Positions 25,485 through 33,949 of a stretch of DNA of 64,000 bases are shown in pieces. Origin of the DNA: DATFVJ01 sp963851085. GTDB lineage: Bacteria > Actinomycetota > Actinomycetes > Streptosporangiales > Streptosporangiaceae. Where the stretch lies: NCBI GenBank assembly GCA_963851085.1, contig CAWKNX010000011.1:248001-312000 (forward strand). Direction: 5' to 3'. The position numbers and the translations under genes were made by a program. Numbering within the stretch: position 1 is the first letter of the stretch; every line of letters starts with the position of its first letter. The notes beneath the pieces were generated by a model, which was not told the origin of the DNA, ran no database searches, and saw nothing but the letters and a program-made list of their open reading frames with translations.

Positions 25485-25925
25485 ATGAGTCTGCAACAGT
25501 CCCTGGCCGACATCGGCTTCAAAGCTATGAGCCGGACCCACCGGGCCATCGTTCACCTGAGCAGCGGCCGGGTACTGGGCTCGGCCTTCGGGATGCCCGC
25601 CGTCGAATTGCACACCGTGGGGCGCAAGTCGGGCCGGCCACGCTCGACCATGCTCACCGCGCCGGTCGTCGACGGCGACCGGGTCGTGCTGGTGGCCTCC
25701 AAAGGCGGAGATGACCGTGACCCTGACTGGTTCCGCAACCTGGTGACCCATCCCGACATCGAGCTGACTATGGCCGGCCGACGGCGGCCTATGCGGGCCC
25801 GGCGGGCGTCGCCGGAGGAGAGGGCCGAGTTGTGGCCCCGGGTGGTGGCGGCCTACAAGGGATACGGCGGTTACCAGCGCCGTACCGAGCGCGACATCCC
25901 GTTGGTCATCTGCGAACCGCGCTGA
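25485..25925 (+). CDS. Ddn-type deazaflavin (F420)-dependent nitroreductase family protein
   Basis: 146 residues with the split-barrel flavin fold of the Ddn/FGD-related nitroreductase family. VELHTVGRKSGRPRSTMLTA and KGGDDRDPDWFRNLVTHPDIEL are the family signatures that contact F420; AYKGYGGYQRRTERDIPL follows. Members use reduced F420 to reduce quinones or nitroimidazoles in mycobacteria and relatives, which supports an F420-producing actinobacterial host. ATG 25485 is the first Met and the ribosome site is weak (GGGTAGGG). It is not obviously in an operon. Confidence 0.9.
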   Translation: MSLQQSLADIGFKAMSRTHRAIVHLSSGRVLGSAFGMPAVELHTVGRKSGRPRSTMLTAPVVDGDRVVLVASKGGDDRDPDWFRNLVTHPDIELTMAGRRRPMRARRASPEERAELWPRVVAAYKGYGGYQRRTERDIPLVICEPR

Positions 25926-26329
25926 ACGAGGCACCGGAAGCTCGCGCCCTCAGCGCTGGGGAGCCTGGGCATCCTGGTGACAAGCGCATGAGCCGCCGCG
26001 GGCGGGCGCAGCCAGGGCCGCGAGGATAGGGAATTCTTACTGCCAGCAGGAAACGGCGCCTGCGCCGTGCTGCCCGGAGTATTGCCGGGCAGACGCGCGC
26101 GTGCTTGCCTGCGCAGGGGAGTCGATTCCGCAGTCTCCTTCTGGGCGCGTCCCAGCACCGCAGACCGGTCACCGGGGCAACTCGCTAGCCACCAGTGTGC
26201 CCGGCCTGAGTTTGATCGCGCGGAATCAGGTACAGGATTGGCTGGCTGTTCACGAGCAGCGCTGTTTCGATTGCCACAGAAATATCGGTCTGCCGCTAGC
26301 GGGACGGTCGTCACCGAGATTGCCTGCGT
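25926..26329. other. Spacer with no recognisable gene
   Basis: About 400 bases after the Ddn homologue. Frames here are low-complexity, and no repeat from the other families is seen. A VapC-like toxin was looked for next to the antitoxin remnant and not found. Confidence 0.4.
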
Positions 26330-26466
26330 CTGAGACGTCAGCGAACCGTGCCAGGTCCCGGACGCTGACCGCGGAGCCTGGCATCGCCGCGTCCTGGGCC
26401 AGGCGACGGCGCACGTACTCGCGGCGCGACAGGCCCAGGCGGGCGTCGTGGTCGCGCTGGCAGGCG
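26330..26466 (-). pseudogene. 5'-truncated ribbon-helix-helix antitoxin-like remnant
   Basis: Directly after the stop codon of the cupredoxin-like gene, the minus strand reads RDHDARLGLSRREYVRRRL followed by AQDAAMPGSAVSVRDLARFAD. The LGLSRREYVRRRLAQDA helix and the DLxRFAD tail are typical of VapB-like antitoxins. There is no start codon or N-terminal strand, and no toxin gene follows, so this is a decayed end. Identification is by eye from a short stretch. Confidence 0.5.
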
Positions 26467-26468
26467 GC

Positions 26469-27113
26469 CTACGCCGAACCTGTCCCGGCGGTGATCAGGC
26501 TGGTGTCGGTGATGCTCACCCCGGGGGCGTCCTCGACCGCCCACACCACTGTCTGGCCGACGACGATGTCGACTCTCTCGGGCTCGGCCCGTTCGCCCCG
26601 CACGTGGACGAGCGTGCCTTCTTGCAGCCGGCCCAGCCATGCCTCGTGGCCTCGCGCGGTGTCGGGTATGGCGACGTGGACACGCCCGCGCAGGCTGCTG
26701 CCGTTGGCGTCGGCCCACTCGTAGCTGCCGGGCAGGCCAAAGGCGTGGGTGAAGACCGACTCGGTGCGCATGGATGCCGAGTCGATGACCTCGTCTTCGA
26801 TCCTCCCCCGCACCCGGAACCCGAAGGTCACGGACTTGTCCGCGGACCACACCACGAGGTCGCCGGCCGTGACGCGCAGTTCGGCCGGCGAGGCGGTCAG
26901 GGCCGCGTCGGCCATGCGCACGGTGACGTGGTGCTGGCCCTGGTCCTTCCCGGACCCGGCGGTGACGATCACGGCCTGGGCGGGCGGCTCGCCGTCGTGG
27001 GCGGCGAGGGAAGCGGGAATGGGCGACAGGGCGTAGGCGAACGTCCCAGGTGTCGAGAACCGGTGGGCGAAGCAGTCACCCAGGCGGATGAACCTGCTGT
27101 CCAGTGTGTTCAT
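26469..27113 (-). CDS. Cytosolic protein with two cupredoxin-like beta-sandwiches, copper ligands missing
   Basis: 214 residues, no signal peptide. Around residues 75-150 the pattern LRVTAGDLVVWSADKSVTFGF ... VFTHAFGLPGSYEWADANG ... GRVHVAIPD follows a plastocyanin-type Greek key; a second shorter copy is in HVRGERAEPERVDIVVGQTVVWAVEDAPGVSI (about 165-205). In real cupredoxins the GxYxYxC-xxH-xxM loop holds copper; here YEWADANGSSLRG lacks the Cys and second His, so copper binding is unlikely. Last gene of a three-gene operon; it starts 32 bases after the 262-residue gene, with AAGGAAGG eight bases before ATG 27113. Function unknown. Confidence 0.75.
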   Translation of the reverse strand: MNTLDSRFIRLGDCFAHRFSTPGTFAYALSPIPASLAAHDGEPPAQAVIVTAGSGKDQGQHHVTVRMADAALTASPAELRVTAGDLVVWSADKSVTFGFRVRGRIEDEVIDSASMRTESVFTHAFGLPGSYEWADANGSSLRGRVHVAIPDTARGHEAWLGRLQEGTLVHVRGERAEPERVDIVVGQTVVWAVEDAPGVSITDTSLITAGTGSA

Positions 27114-27144
27114 TGTCGGGCCTTCCTTGCGGTGACGCGGCGGG

Positions 27145-27933
27145 TCAGATGTCGACGGACAGGACGAGCTCGTTCTTGTCTGTTGCTTGCACGTCGGCGG
27201 TTACGGCCGCGAGCGTCACGTCCACCGCCGGGTCGAACGGGCCAGAGGCCGGCAGCACAGGGAAGAGCTGCGCATGCTTGTACACGTTGAAGGTCAGGCC
27301 GGAGACGAACAGCGAGAGGATCTGCCCGAGCAGCCCGGTCACTTCGGCGACGCCGAAGGCGGCCGTGATGATAGCCACGGCGATGGCCAGGAACGGGCCG
27401 ATGAACGGTATGCCGAGCAGCGCGGCGGAAACGGCCGCCCCGATGGCGCTAAGCAGCAGCGTGGCGGCTGCGCCCAGATCCAGCTTGCGGACGGATTGGA
27501 TGACGACGTCGACGAACCAGGTCCCGCTGGTCAGGTGAACATTGATCCCGAAGTCCGCGGAGAGCGTCGCCGAGCTGGAGAAAGGAATGGTGACCCCGAT
27601 GGTCGGGAAGTCGATGCAGATCTTCGGCGTGCAGATGTCGCCCCACGGAGTCCCTATGCACACCTGCGGGAGACAGAAGTCGAGGAAGCTCAGATCGATG
27701 CTCAGCGACAGGCTGAGGCTGTAGTCGATCTCGAGGTTGTCGATGGACACGGTGTCGGGGGCGGCCAGCGACACGGTCCCCCCGGTGAACGACGCGGCGG
27801 CGCTCCATCCGGCCCCCAGCGGGCCGAGCGACCCGCTGCCGCTCTTGGAGACGGTCCCGATGGCGGCCTCGGCCGCGTGCAGCAGCGTGTTGGCAGCGGT
27901 TTCGTCTACGGCGGCGGTGATGTCGGCGGCCAT
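27145..27933 (-). CDS. Unknown protein with a Cys-rich loop and a long hydrophobic hairpin
   Basis: 262 residues, no signal peptide. Residues 60-150 are amphipathic beta strands (NLEIDYSLSLSLSIDLSFLD; SATLSADFGINVHLTSGTWF), interrupted by a Cys pattern C87, C92, C101, C106 in CLPQVCIGTPWGDICTPKIC. Residues 153-210 are one long Gly/Ala/Ile-rich hydrophobic stretch (AAATLLLSAIGAAVSAALLG, IPFIGPFLAIAVAIITAAFG) that could form a membrane hairpin. The C-terminus is polar beta again. I do not recognise a family. ATG 27933 overlaps the TGA of the preceding gene (ATGA), so translation is coupled. Confidence 0.75.
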   Translation of the reverse strand: MAADITAAVDETAANTLLHAAEAAIGTVSKSGSGSLGPLGAGWSAAASFTGGTVSLAAPDTVSIDNLEIDYSLSLSLSIDLSFLDFCLPQVCIGTPWGDICTPKICIDFPTIGVTIPFSSSATLSADFGINVHLTSGTWFVDVVIQSVRKLDLGAAATLLLSAIGAAVSAALLGIPFIGPFLAIAVAIITAAFGVAEVTGLLGQILSLFVSGLTFNVYKHAQLFPVLPASGPFDPAVDVTLAAVTADVQATDKNELVLSVDI

Positions 27934-28580
27934 CAGGAAACATCTCCCCAGATCTTGATTTGGTCGTCGGCGATCGTCGGGCCCGCCTCCAGGATGAGCT
28001 TGACGAAATCGGCGTCGATGATGTTGAAGGGCAGTTGCACGCCGGAAAGAAGCGCGTTGAGGATCATTTCGAGCAGGCAGTCGAGGACCGCCTGCAGCGA
28101 CGGTGGCGCCACGTCGAGAACCAGGACCTGGTCCACGTGGAATGTCACGTAGCCGACGCCCGGGCTGAAGTAGTGGCTGACCGCGTTGGCGATGGCGACC
28201 ACGTCGAGCGTGGTCCGCACCGGTGTGACCCTGCCGCGGTCCTTGTCGCCCTGGCCGGCGGTGCAGCCGAGGGTGAGGGTGACCTTGGTGGCGATGCTCA
28301 GCTGGTCGGGCCCGAGTACCAGCGGCGGTGGCAGCGCGCCATCGGGCGGGAAGAGGTCGACGACGGGGACGGTCAGGTCGATGGCGTACGGGATGCCGCC
28401 AGCGACGCCGGGGAACGCGATGGTCGGCACCTGGGTGACGGTCGTCGAGCTGGCCGTGACGAACGGCACCGACCCGTAGTGGAGATAGTGCGGGCGGGCG
28501 CCGAAGAAGGCCTGGAGCGCCCGGTTGGTGCCCTGCTCGTCAATGCTGGCGAACACGTGGTGGGTGCCGGTGAGGCTCAT
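27933..28580 (-). CDS. Unknown protein, first gene of three-gene operon
   Basis: 215 residues, no signal peptide, mostly amphipathic beta (IPYAIDLTVPVVDLF; LSIATKVTLTLGCTAGQGDK; VGYVTFHVDQVLVLDV) ending with a helix (SLQAVLDCLLEMILNALLSG) and an acidic tail. The overall look, shared with the next gene, is of a tubular lipid-binding or beta-scaffold protein, but no family is recognised. GGGAGGGACCG precedes ATG 28580. It overlaps the next gene by ATGA. Upstream lies a 21-bp tandem repeat (28597-28659). Confidence 0.75.
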   Translation of the reverse strand: MSLTGTHHVFASIDEQGTNRALQAFFGARPHYLHYGSVPFVTASSTTVTQVPTIAFPGVAGGIPYAIDLTVPVVDLFPPDGALPPPLVLGPDQLSIATKVTLTLGCTAGQGDKDRGRVTPVRTTLDVVAIANAVSHYFSPGVGYVTFHVDQVLVLDVAPPSLQAVLDCLLEMILNALLSGVQLPFNIIDADFVKLILEAGPTIADDQIKIWGDVS

Positions 28581-28596
28581 CGGTCCCTCCCCGGGC

Positions 28597-28659
28597 CCGG
28601 CCAGGTGCCTGCAGGATCCGGCCAGGTGCCTGCGGGATCCGGACAGGTGGCGTGCGGAG
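28597..28659. repeat. 21-bp tandem repeat upstream of the three-gene operon
   Basis: CCGGCCAGGTGCCTGCAGGAT (28597-28617) is followed by a near-identical unit (28618-28638) and a degraded third (28639-28659), ending 17 bases upstream of ATG 28580, i.e. in the leader or promoter of the operon. Confidence 0.8.
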
Positions 28660-28873
28660 TCAGTTCGTGGTCTCGCGGCATGATCGGCGGCCTTTCGTAT
28701 GATGCTTGGGCAGCCCGGCAGGAACCCTGCCGGTGGTCGGAGGCACCGAGGCGCACCGGCGCTCAGCTGGGTCTTTCTCCCCCTGCCTTACAGAGCAGGC
28801 ACAGGCCGCGTAGATACACCGGGCCCCGCCGGCAAAGGAGCGCAGCCGAATCGCCCTGCCTGGGTGGCGCGGG

Positions 28874-28969
28874 CCGCGCAGCCGTTCGGGATAGGCCTGA
28901 TTTTCCGCGTACGGCCGGGTGCCACGCGGCCGCGGCGGTGACAACGGATTCTCCTGAACGGCTGCGCGG
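28874..28969. repeat. Inverted pair of the short dispersed motif
   Basis: CCGCGCAGCCGTTC at 28874-28887 and its exact complement GAACGGCTGCGCGG at 28956-28969 form 14-bp arms 68 bases apart, in the gap (28581-29038) between the divergent operon and the LuxR gene. These are two of seven copies of the CCGAACGGCTGCCG family in the window. Confidence 0.8.
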
Positions 28970-29038
28970 TGGACCGCCGGACATCGCAGCTGACAGGCGG
29001 GCCTGCCGTGGCCCGACGGACCGGGACAGACTGTATCC

Positions 29039-31807
29039 ATGCCAGATGTGCTCTGCCCCGTCGTGGTCGGCCGGGCGGCCGAGCTCGGCGTACTTCAGGC
29101 GGCACTCGACGGCGCGGCCGGCCGGGCCGGAGGCGCGGTCTTTCTCACCGGTGAGCCGGGCATCGGCAAGTCACGCCTTGTTCGTGAGCTGGCCGCCACG
29201 GCGCGGGGGCAGCGGATCGCAGTGGTCACCGGCCGGGCTGTTCCCACGAGCGCGAGCACGCCGTACCGGCCGCTGACCGAGGCGCTGCTGCAGGCGATGC
29301 GGGATCGCGCCTTTCCCGACGACGAGGATCTCGGGCCGTGGCTCCCGGCGCTGCGGGGCGTCGTGCCGGGCTTGAGCGGCCATAGCCAGGCCGATGACTC
29401 GCCCGCGGTGCGGGGTGAGGCGGTGCTCAGGCTCCTGCGTGCCCTGGCCCGTCCCGGCACGCTGATGGTGGTGCTCGAGGATCTGCATTGGGCCGACCCC
29501 GACACGCTCGCGGTCGTCGAGTACCTCAGCGACAACCTGTCCGGCGAGCCGGTCCTGTGCGTCGGCACGAGCCGCAGTGAGCCGCCGTCGGCTGCGCTCG
29601 ACCTGATCCGCCGCCTGCATGGCCGGCGCGCGGCGACCCACCTGCTACTCGGCCGGCTTGACGACGGGCAGATCGGTGACATGGTGCGCGCCTGCCTGCC
29701 CGACGCGGGCCCGGACCTGATCGCCGAGGTGCGCCGCACGGCCGATGGGGTGCCGCTCCTCGTCGAGGAGGTGCTGGCGTCACCCGGGCTGCCGAGCTCC
29801 TTCGCGGACGCGGTGGGTGTGCGCCTGGCCGATCTCGGCGACGACGAGCGGGCCGTGCTCTACGCCGCGGCCGTGCTCGGCCGCCACTTCGACTGGCGGC
29901 TGCTGCCCGCAGCGACGGGGCTGAGCGCTGACGTCGTGGCCGTCGCGCTCGAACGTGGCGTGGCCTGCCTGCTGCTGCGGGTCGATGGCGACGCGTTCCG
30001 CTTCCGTCACGCTCTGACCAGGGACGCGGTCATCTCAGGTTTGCTGCCGCCCCGGCGCGCCGCGCTCGCTGGTGGCGCGCTTCGTGCCCTCGACGCAGCT
30101 CACCCCGGGCTGGCCGGCCAGTGGCGCGATGTCGCCGCCGATCTCGCCGCGCAGTGCGGTGACAGGGAGCGGGCCGGTGCGCTGCTGGCTGCCTCCGGCG
30201 GGGCGGCGCTGGAGCGGGGAGCACTGGCCACAGCCGCCGACACGCTCCGCCGGGCCGCGCCGCTGCACGACGACCTCGATCAGCGGCGCGGCGCGCAAGC
30301 GATGCTCGTCGAGGCGCTGTCGCTGGCGGGACGGGTGGACGAGGCGCTCGCCGTCGGCGATCAGCTCATCGCCGCGCTCGGGGAGGGCGACGCCGCGGTG
30401 ACAGCGCGGGCCGAGGTGCACCTGCGGGTGGCGCACGCCGCCGTGACCGCGACCCGCTGGCCGGTAGCCACCATGCATCTCGACGCCGCCAAGGGCCTGC
30501 TCGCGGCCGATCCCGACGCGGCCCTCAGCGCCCGGGTGGCGGTGCTCGAGGCCGAGGTAGCATTCGCGGGCAATGACGTGGACGGGGCCTGCCGCGGCGC
30601 GGAGGCCGTGCTCGCGTCCGGTGCGGCGAGTCACGATGTCCGCTGCCACGCATTCGAACTGGTTGGCAGGACGCAGCGTATCCGCGATCTTGACGCGGCG
30701 CGCGACACGTTCGAGCGGGCGCTGGCCTGCGCCGTTGCCGCCGGTCTCGCGATCTGGCGGCTGCGGGCTCTGCACGAGCTCGGCACGATCGAGATGTTCG
30801 ACCACGCCGGGACCGGACGGCTGGCCGAGGCCCGGCGCACCGCGGACGAGCTCGGCGCCCTGAGCACGGGCGCGGTCCTCGACATCCAGCTCACCGCCGC
30901 CTTCGTGTTCCGGTTCGAGCTCGATCACGCGGCCGAACACGCGCGAGCCGCCCTGGCCATCAGCGAGCGCCTTGGTTTGGCGCAGTTCCGGGCGATCGCG
31001 CTCGTCTTCCTCGGCGAGATCTACGCGCTGAGACGCGAACCCGAGGAGATGGAGCGATTCCTCGCGCTCGCCGCCGCCGCGGCGCCAGGCGACCCAGAGA
31101 TCGAGGGCAGCGCCTGGGGTGGCGGCCGGGCGATGCTGGCGGTCCTCGACGACGACCGGGCCGGTGCAGTCGCGGCCCTCAGCCGTGGCGTCTCCCTCCT
31201 GCGCACGCTGCCGCAGCAAGGGCCCGCGCACTACCGGGGCCTGTGGCCGCTGCTGCTTGCGACCACCGGCGACCCGCGCGCGGCGGCCGCGGTCGCGGAG
31301 GCACGCAGGCTCGGCATGACCGTCAGCCGGCGCAACCGCGGCCTGCTCGGCTACGCCGACGCGATCTTCGCCGGTCACAGAGGCGACAAGCGGCTGGCTG
31401 GCGAGGCGGCCAGGGCGGCGGACGCCGACCTCGTCCATTACCCGGTGTGGGGTGACCTGGCGCACATGTGGGCCGCGGAACGCGGGCTGGCCGAAGGCTG
31501 GGGTCAGCCAGAACGGTGGCTGGAGGCCGCGGCCGAATGCTTCACCGCCCGGGGAATTGATCCGCTGGCCAGCCGCTGCCGCGAGCTGATCGTCGGGCCA
31601 CGGCCGGGCCGCTTGGCGGGGCTCGGCATCACCGCCCGCGAGGGTGAGGTTCTCGGCCTGGTCGCGGAAGGGCTGACGAACAAGGAGATCGCGGCCGCGC
31701 TGCGCGTCTCACCCCGCACGGTCGAGAAGCACGTCGAGAGCCTGCTGCGGAAGACAGGCACCAGGTCGCGCACGGGGCTCGTGGCGGTCGCGGGCCCGGC
31801 GCGCTAG
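29039..31807 (+). CDS. LuxR-family regulator with N-terminal AAA/STAND ATPase (LAL type)
   Basis: 922 residues. Walker A GEPGIGKS at 38-45, a Walker B segment MVVLEDLHWADPDTLAVVEYL, a long helical middle with TPR-like repeats (about 350-840), and a C-terminal LuxR helix-turn-helix (GITAREGEVLGLVAEGLTNK, then AALRVSPRTVEKHVESLLRK, about 860-915). This is the large ATP-binding LuxR class found in antibiotic and stress loci of actinobacteria, where ATP and ligand binding gate DNA binding. It may control the methyltransferase 140 bases downstream or the operon behind it. No clear ribosome site precedes ATG 29039. Confidence 0.9.
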   Translation: MPDVLCPVVVGRAAELGVLQAALDGAAGRAGGAVFLTGEPGIGKSRLVRELAATARGQRIAVVTGRAVPTSASTPYRPLTEALLQAMRDRAFPDDEDLGPWLPALRGVVPGLSGHSQADDSPAVRGEAVLRLLRALARPGTLMVVLEDLHWADPDTLAVVEYLSDNLSGEPVLCVGTSRSEPPSAALDLIRRLHGRRAATHLLLGRLDDGQIGDMVRACLPDAGPDLIAEVRRTADGVPLLVEEVLASPGLPSSFADAVGVRLADLGDDERAVLYAAAVLGRHFDWRLLPAATGLSADVVAVALERGVACLLLRVDGDAFRFRHALTRDAVISGLLPPRRAALAGGALRALDAAHPGLAGQWRDVAADLAAQCGDRERAGALLAASGGAALERGALATAADTLRRAAPLHDDLDQRRGAQAMLVEALSLAGRVDEALAVGDQLIAALGEGDAAVTARAEVHLRVAHAAVTATRWPVATMHLDAAKGLLAADPDAALSARVAVLEAEVAFAGNDVDGACRGAEAVLASGAASHDVRCHAFELVGRTQRIRDLDAARDTFERALACAVAAGLAIWRLRALHELGTIEMFDHAGTGRLAEARRTADELGALSTGAVLDIQLTAAFVFRFELDHAAEHARAALAISERLGLAQFRAIALVFLGEIYALRREPEEMERFLALAAAAAPGDPEIEGSAWGGGRAMLAVLDDDRAGAVAALSRGVSLLRTLPQQGPAHYRGLWPLLLATTGDPRAAAAVAEARRLGMTVSRRNRGLLGYADAIFAGHRGDKRLAGEAARAADADLVHYPVWGDLAHMWAAERGLAEGWGQPERWLEAAAECFTARGIDPLASRCRELIVGPRPGRLAGLGITAREGEVLGLVAEGLTNKEIAAALRVSPRTVEKHVESLLRKTGTRSRTGLVAVAGPAR

Positions 31808-31846
31808 CCGGCCGCTCTCACGAACGGGTCAGCGCATCGGGCAAAC

Positions 31847-31877
31847 CACGTAGCCGGGCCGGCCGGCGGGCTACGTG
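31847..31877 (+). terminator. Probable intrinsic terminator after the LuxR gene
   Basis: CACGTAGCC (31847-31855) and GGCTACGTG (31869-31877) form a 9-bp stem with a GC-rich 13-base loop, 40 bases past the stop codon and followed by TTGT. Confidence 0.6.
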
Positions 31878-31949
31878 TTGTCCCCGATGTGCCGCCGCGG
31901 CCCTGGCGCCCACGATGCCGGTACGCAAGCGACGCCAAGGAGGCAGATC

Positions 31950-32732
31950 ATGGGTTCAGCACAGGTGCAGGGCACGTTGTGGGGAGCGGCCGCGCGTGAG
32001 TGGTCGGAGCTCAACGAGCCGTTCAGCACGCCGTTCTATGAGGCGGTCTTCGACGCGATCGCGGTCGGCCCGGGCATGAAACTGCTCGACGCCGGCTGCG
32101 GTTCGGGGCTGGCTCTGCAGCTGGCAGCCAAGCGCGGGGCGACCGTGACCGGGTACGACGCGTCCGCGGCGCTGCTCGACATCGCACGCGAACGGGTCCC
32201 TGGCGCGGACATCCGCCAGGGTGACCTCGAGGCGCTGCCATTCGCGGACGCCACATTCGGCGCCGTCACCGCGTTCAACTCCGTCCAGTACGCGGCCGAT
32301 CCGGTCGCCGCCACACGGGAACTGCGGCGGGTCGCCAGGCCGGGCGCGCCCGTCGGCATCGTCACCTGGGGCGCACCCGAGCGGTGCGAGACCCGCGTGA
32401 TCCTCGCCGCCATCGGCGGCCTGCTGCCGCCGCCCCCGCCAGGCGCCGAGGGCCCGTTCGCGCTGAGCCAGCCGGGCAGGCTCGAGGCGCTGGCCGAGGC
32501 GGCAGGGCTGACCCCGCGCCACGCCGACGACGCGCCGATGGCGTTCGTCTTTCCCGACCTGGACGCCGCAGTGCGGGCCCAGCTGACCTCCGGGCCGGCC
32601 CGGCTCGCGGTCGAGCACGCTGGTGAGCAGGCCACGAGGGACGCGCTCGCGGCGGCATACGCTGGCAGCCGCCGGCCGGATGGCACCTACCGGCAGGCCA
32701 ATGTTTTCCGTTACCTCATCGCCGGCGCCTGA
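31950..32732 (+). CDS. Class I SAM-dependent methyltransferase
   Basis: 260 residues. KLLDAGCGSGLALQLAA is SAM motif I, TGYDAS the acidic strand-2 end, QGDLEALPFADATF the strand-4 motif and RPGAPVGIVTWG the next strand. The N-terminus (QGTLWGAAAREWSELNEPFS) and C-terminus (VFRYLIAGA) match a frequent actinobacterial methyltransferase group of unknown substrate. AAGGAGG (31937-31943) is an ideal ribosome site for ATG 31950; the frame is open a little further upstream but not supported. Confidence 0.9.
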   Translation: MGSAQVQGTLWGAAAREWSELNEPFSTPFYEAVFDAIAVGPGMKLLDAGCGSGLALQLAAKRGATVTGYDASAALLDIARERVPGADIRQGDLEALPFADATFGAVTAFNSVQYAADPVAATRELRRVARPGAPVGIVTWGAPERCETRVILAAIGGLLPPPPPGAEGPFALSQPGRLEALAEAAGLTPRHADDAPMAFVFPDLDAAVRAQLTSGPARLAVEHAGEQATRDALAAAYAGSRRPDGTYRQANVFRYLIAGA

Positions 32733-32865
32733 CGGCCCGCCAGAGAAATATCCGTAAGGTCCATGACGTGGGCTTGATGGCGCAAAGCGGGATCTTGGGG
32801 TGGGATGCCAAGTGAGATGGCTATGCGGCCCGGCTGAAACCCCACCGAAAGGATCAGCGCGCACC

Positions 32866-33378
32866 ATGAAATTCGAGATCGCCGCGGTCGGCGTCCTCCT
32901 CGCCGGATCCGTCGCGCTAGCGGGATGCGGCGGCGGGGGGACATCGCCGACCGCGGCGGCTACCACACCGGCCGCCGCGTCGCCAGCGCAGCCCGCGACG
33001 GCGGCGGGCGCGCGGTCGGCGGCGTCGCAGTACTTCGCGCTCTACTCGGCCGGTGAGTTCGCCGCGTCGTGGGCACTGCTCAACCCGGCCGTTCAGCGCG
33101 CGATCCCGCAGCGCGTGTGGGTGGCGGTGCACGAGGGCTGCGCCGGCGCGAGCGCCGGGCTCGCGTACCACATCAAGAACGTGATGGTCGACCAGGACAC
33201 CGCGGTCGTCGCGTTCAGGCTCGCGGGCGCCAGGCCCGGCCTGGCGAGCGGCACTGAGGCGTTCGCCTACGCCGGTGGCCGCTGGGGGTACATGCCTGCT
33301 GACATGGGCCTGTACAGGCACGGGAGTGTCGCGAAAGACATCGCGGCGGCGAAGGCACGGGGGCTGTGCGCGGGCTGA
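32866..33378 (+). CDS. Small secreted lipoprotein, unknown function
   Basis: 170 residues. The signal peptide ends in lipobox VALAGCG (Cys near residue 21), followed by a Thr/Ala/Pro linker (about 25-50) and a globular domain (SAASQYFALYSAGEFAASWA, VHEGCAGASAGLAYHIKNVM, GRWGYMPADMGLYRHGS) that resembles NTF2-like or DUF-type mycobacterial surface lipoproteins. AAAGGA precedes ATG 32866 at 12 bases. It probably stays on the outer membrane face. Confidence 0.78.
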   Translation: MKFEIAAVGVLLAGSVALAGCGGGGTSPTAAATTPAAASPAQPATAAGARSAASQYFALYSAGEFAASWALLNPAVQRAIPQRVWVAVHEGCAGASAGLAYHIKNVMVDQDTAVVAFRLAGARPGLASGTEAFAYAGGRWGYMPADMGLYRHGSVAKDIAAAKARGLCAG

Positions 33379-33673
33379 ACGTCCGCAGGCAACGAGATCA
33401 CCCGCACCTGTTGCTACCCGCTGCCCGCGACGAGAGGATCATCCGTGAATGCCCTCGGCTGGGCATGTTCGCGGCTGCTTGCGGCCTGGTCGGACACGTC
33501 GGCGAGCAGCCGCGGCGCGGCTGCTCGCCGCCCGGCCGGGGGGTGGGAATTCGCAGGGGGAGGTTTCATCCGGATGTGGGCTGAGATCGCCGGCCGGGCA
33601 GGCCGGCGATCAGCCCCCGCTCCGCGGGCGCGATCGCACCGGGGGTCTCGCGGATGGAGGAAAGCACAGGCAT

Positions 33674-33949
33674 TTGAAGCGATTCGCCCTGGTGACGGTC
33701 AGCCTGCTGAGCTTCCTGGTGCTCGCGGCCGCAAAAGGGGCCGGGCCCCCGCATCGCCTGGCGGTGCCGATCAAGCTGGCCCGCTGGCCCGCCCGCCCGC
33801 TGGCCCGCTGGCCCGCTGGCCCGCTGGCCCGCTGGCCCGCTGGCCCGCTGGCCCGCTGGCCCGCTGGCCCGCTGGCCCGCCGATCCGCTGGGGGCGCTGT
33901 CGCACGGCGGTCAGCGGGTACCATCACCCCGCTCACGGCGGTTCCATGA
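33674..33949 (+). CDS. Possible small secreted protein with repeat-expanded tail (doubtful)
   Basis: Opening at TTG 33674 (GGAGG about 13 bases upstream) the frame gives LKRFALVTVSLLSFLVLAA, a convincing signal peptide, but after about 35 residues the sequence becomes the translated 9-bp repeat (PLARWPAG repeated) and has no fold. It may be the 5' end of a gene overwritten by the minisatellite at 33775-33880. Kept at low confidence. Confidence 0.25.
   Translation: MKRFALVTVSLLSFLVLAAAKGAGPPHRLAVPIKLARWPARPLARWPAGPLARWPAGPLARWPAGPLARRSAGGAVARRSAGTITPLTAVP
33775..33880. repeat. 9-bp minisatellite CGCTGGCCC
   Basis: About 11-12 tandem copies of CGCTGGCCC with one slipped unit (GCCCGCCCGC) at the left end, lying 65 bases before the third long-hairpin element. 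The unit is a multiple of three, so frames stay open through it. Confidence 0.9.

Noticed and set aside
25926..26329. VapC toxin expected after the antitoxin remnant
   Set aside because: No PIN-domain motif (acidic residues in a DTSAL-type start or a terminal D-x-x-F) is present in any frame.
28597..28659. Possible CRISPR-like or iteron array from the tandem repeats
   Set aside because: The 9-, 12-, 15-, 16- and 21-bp repeats in the window are direct tandems without unique spacers, and there are no cas genes.
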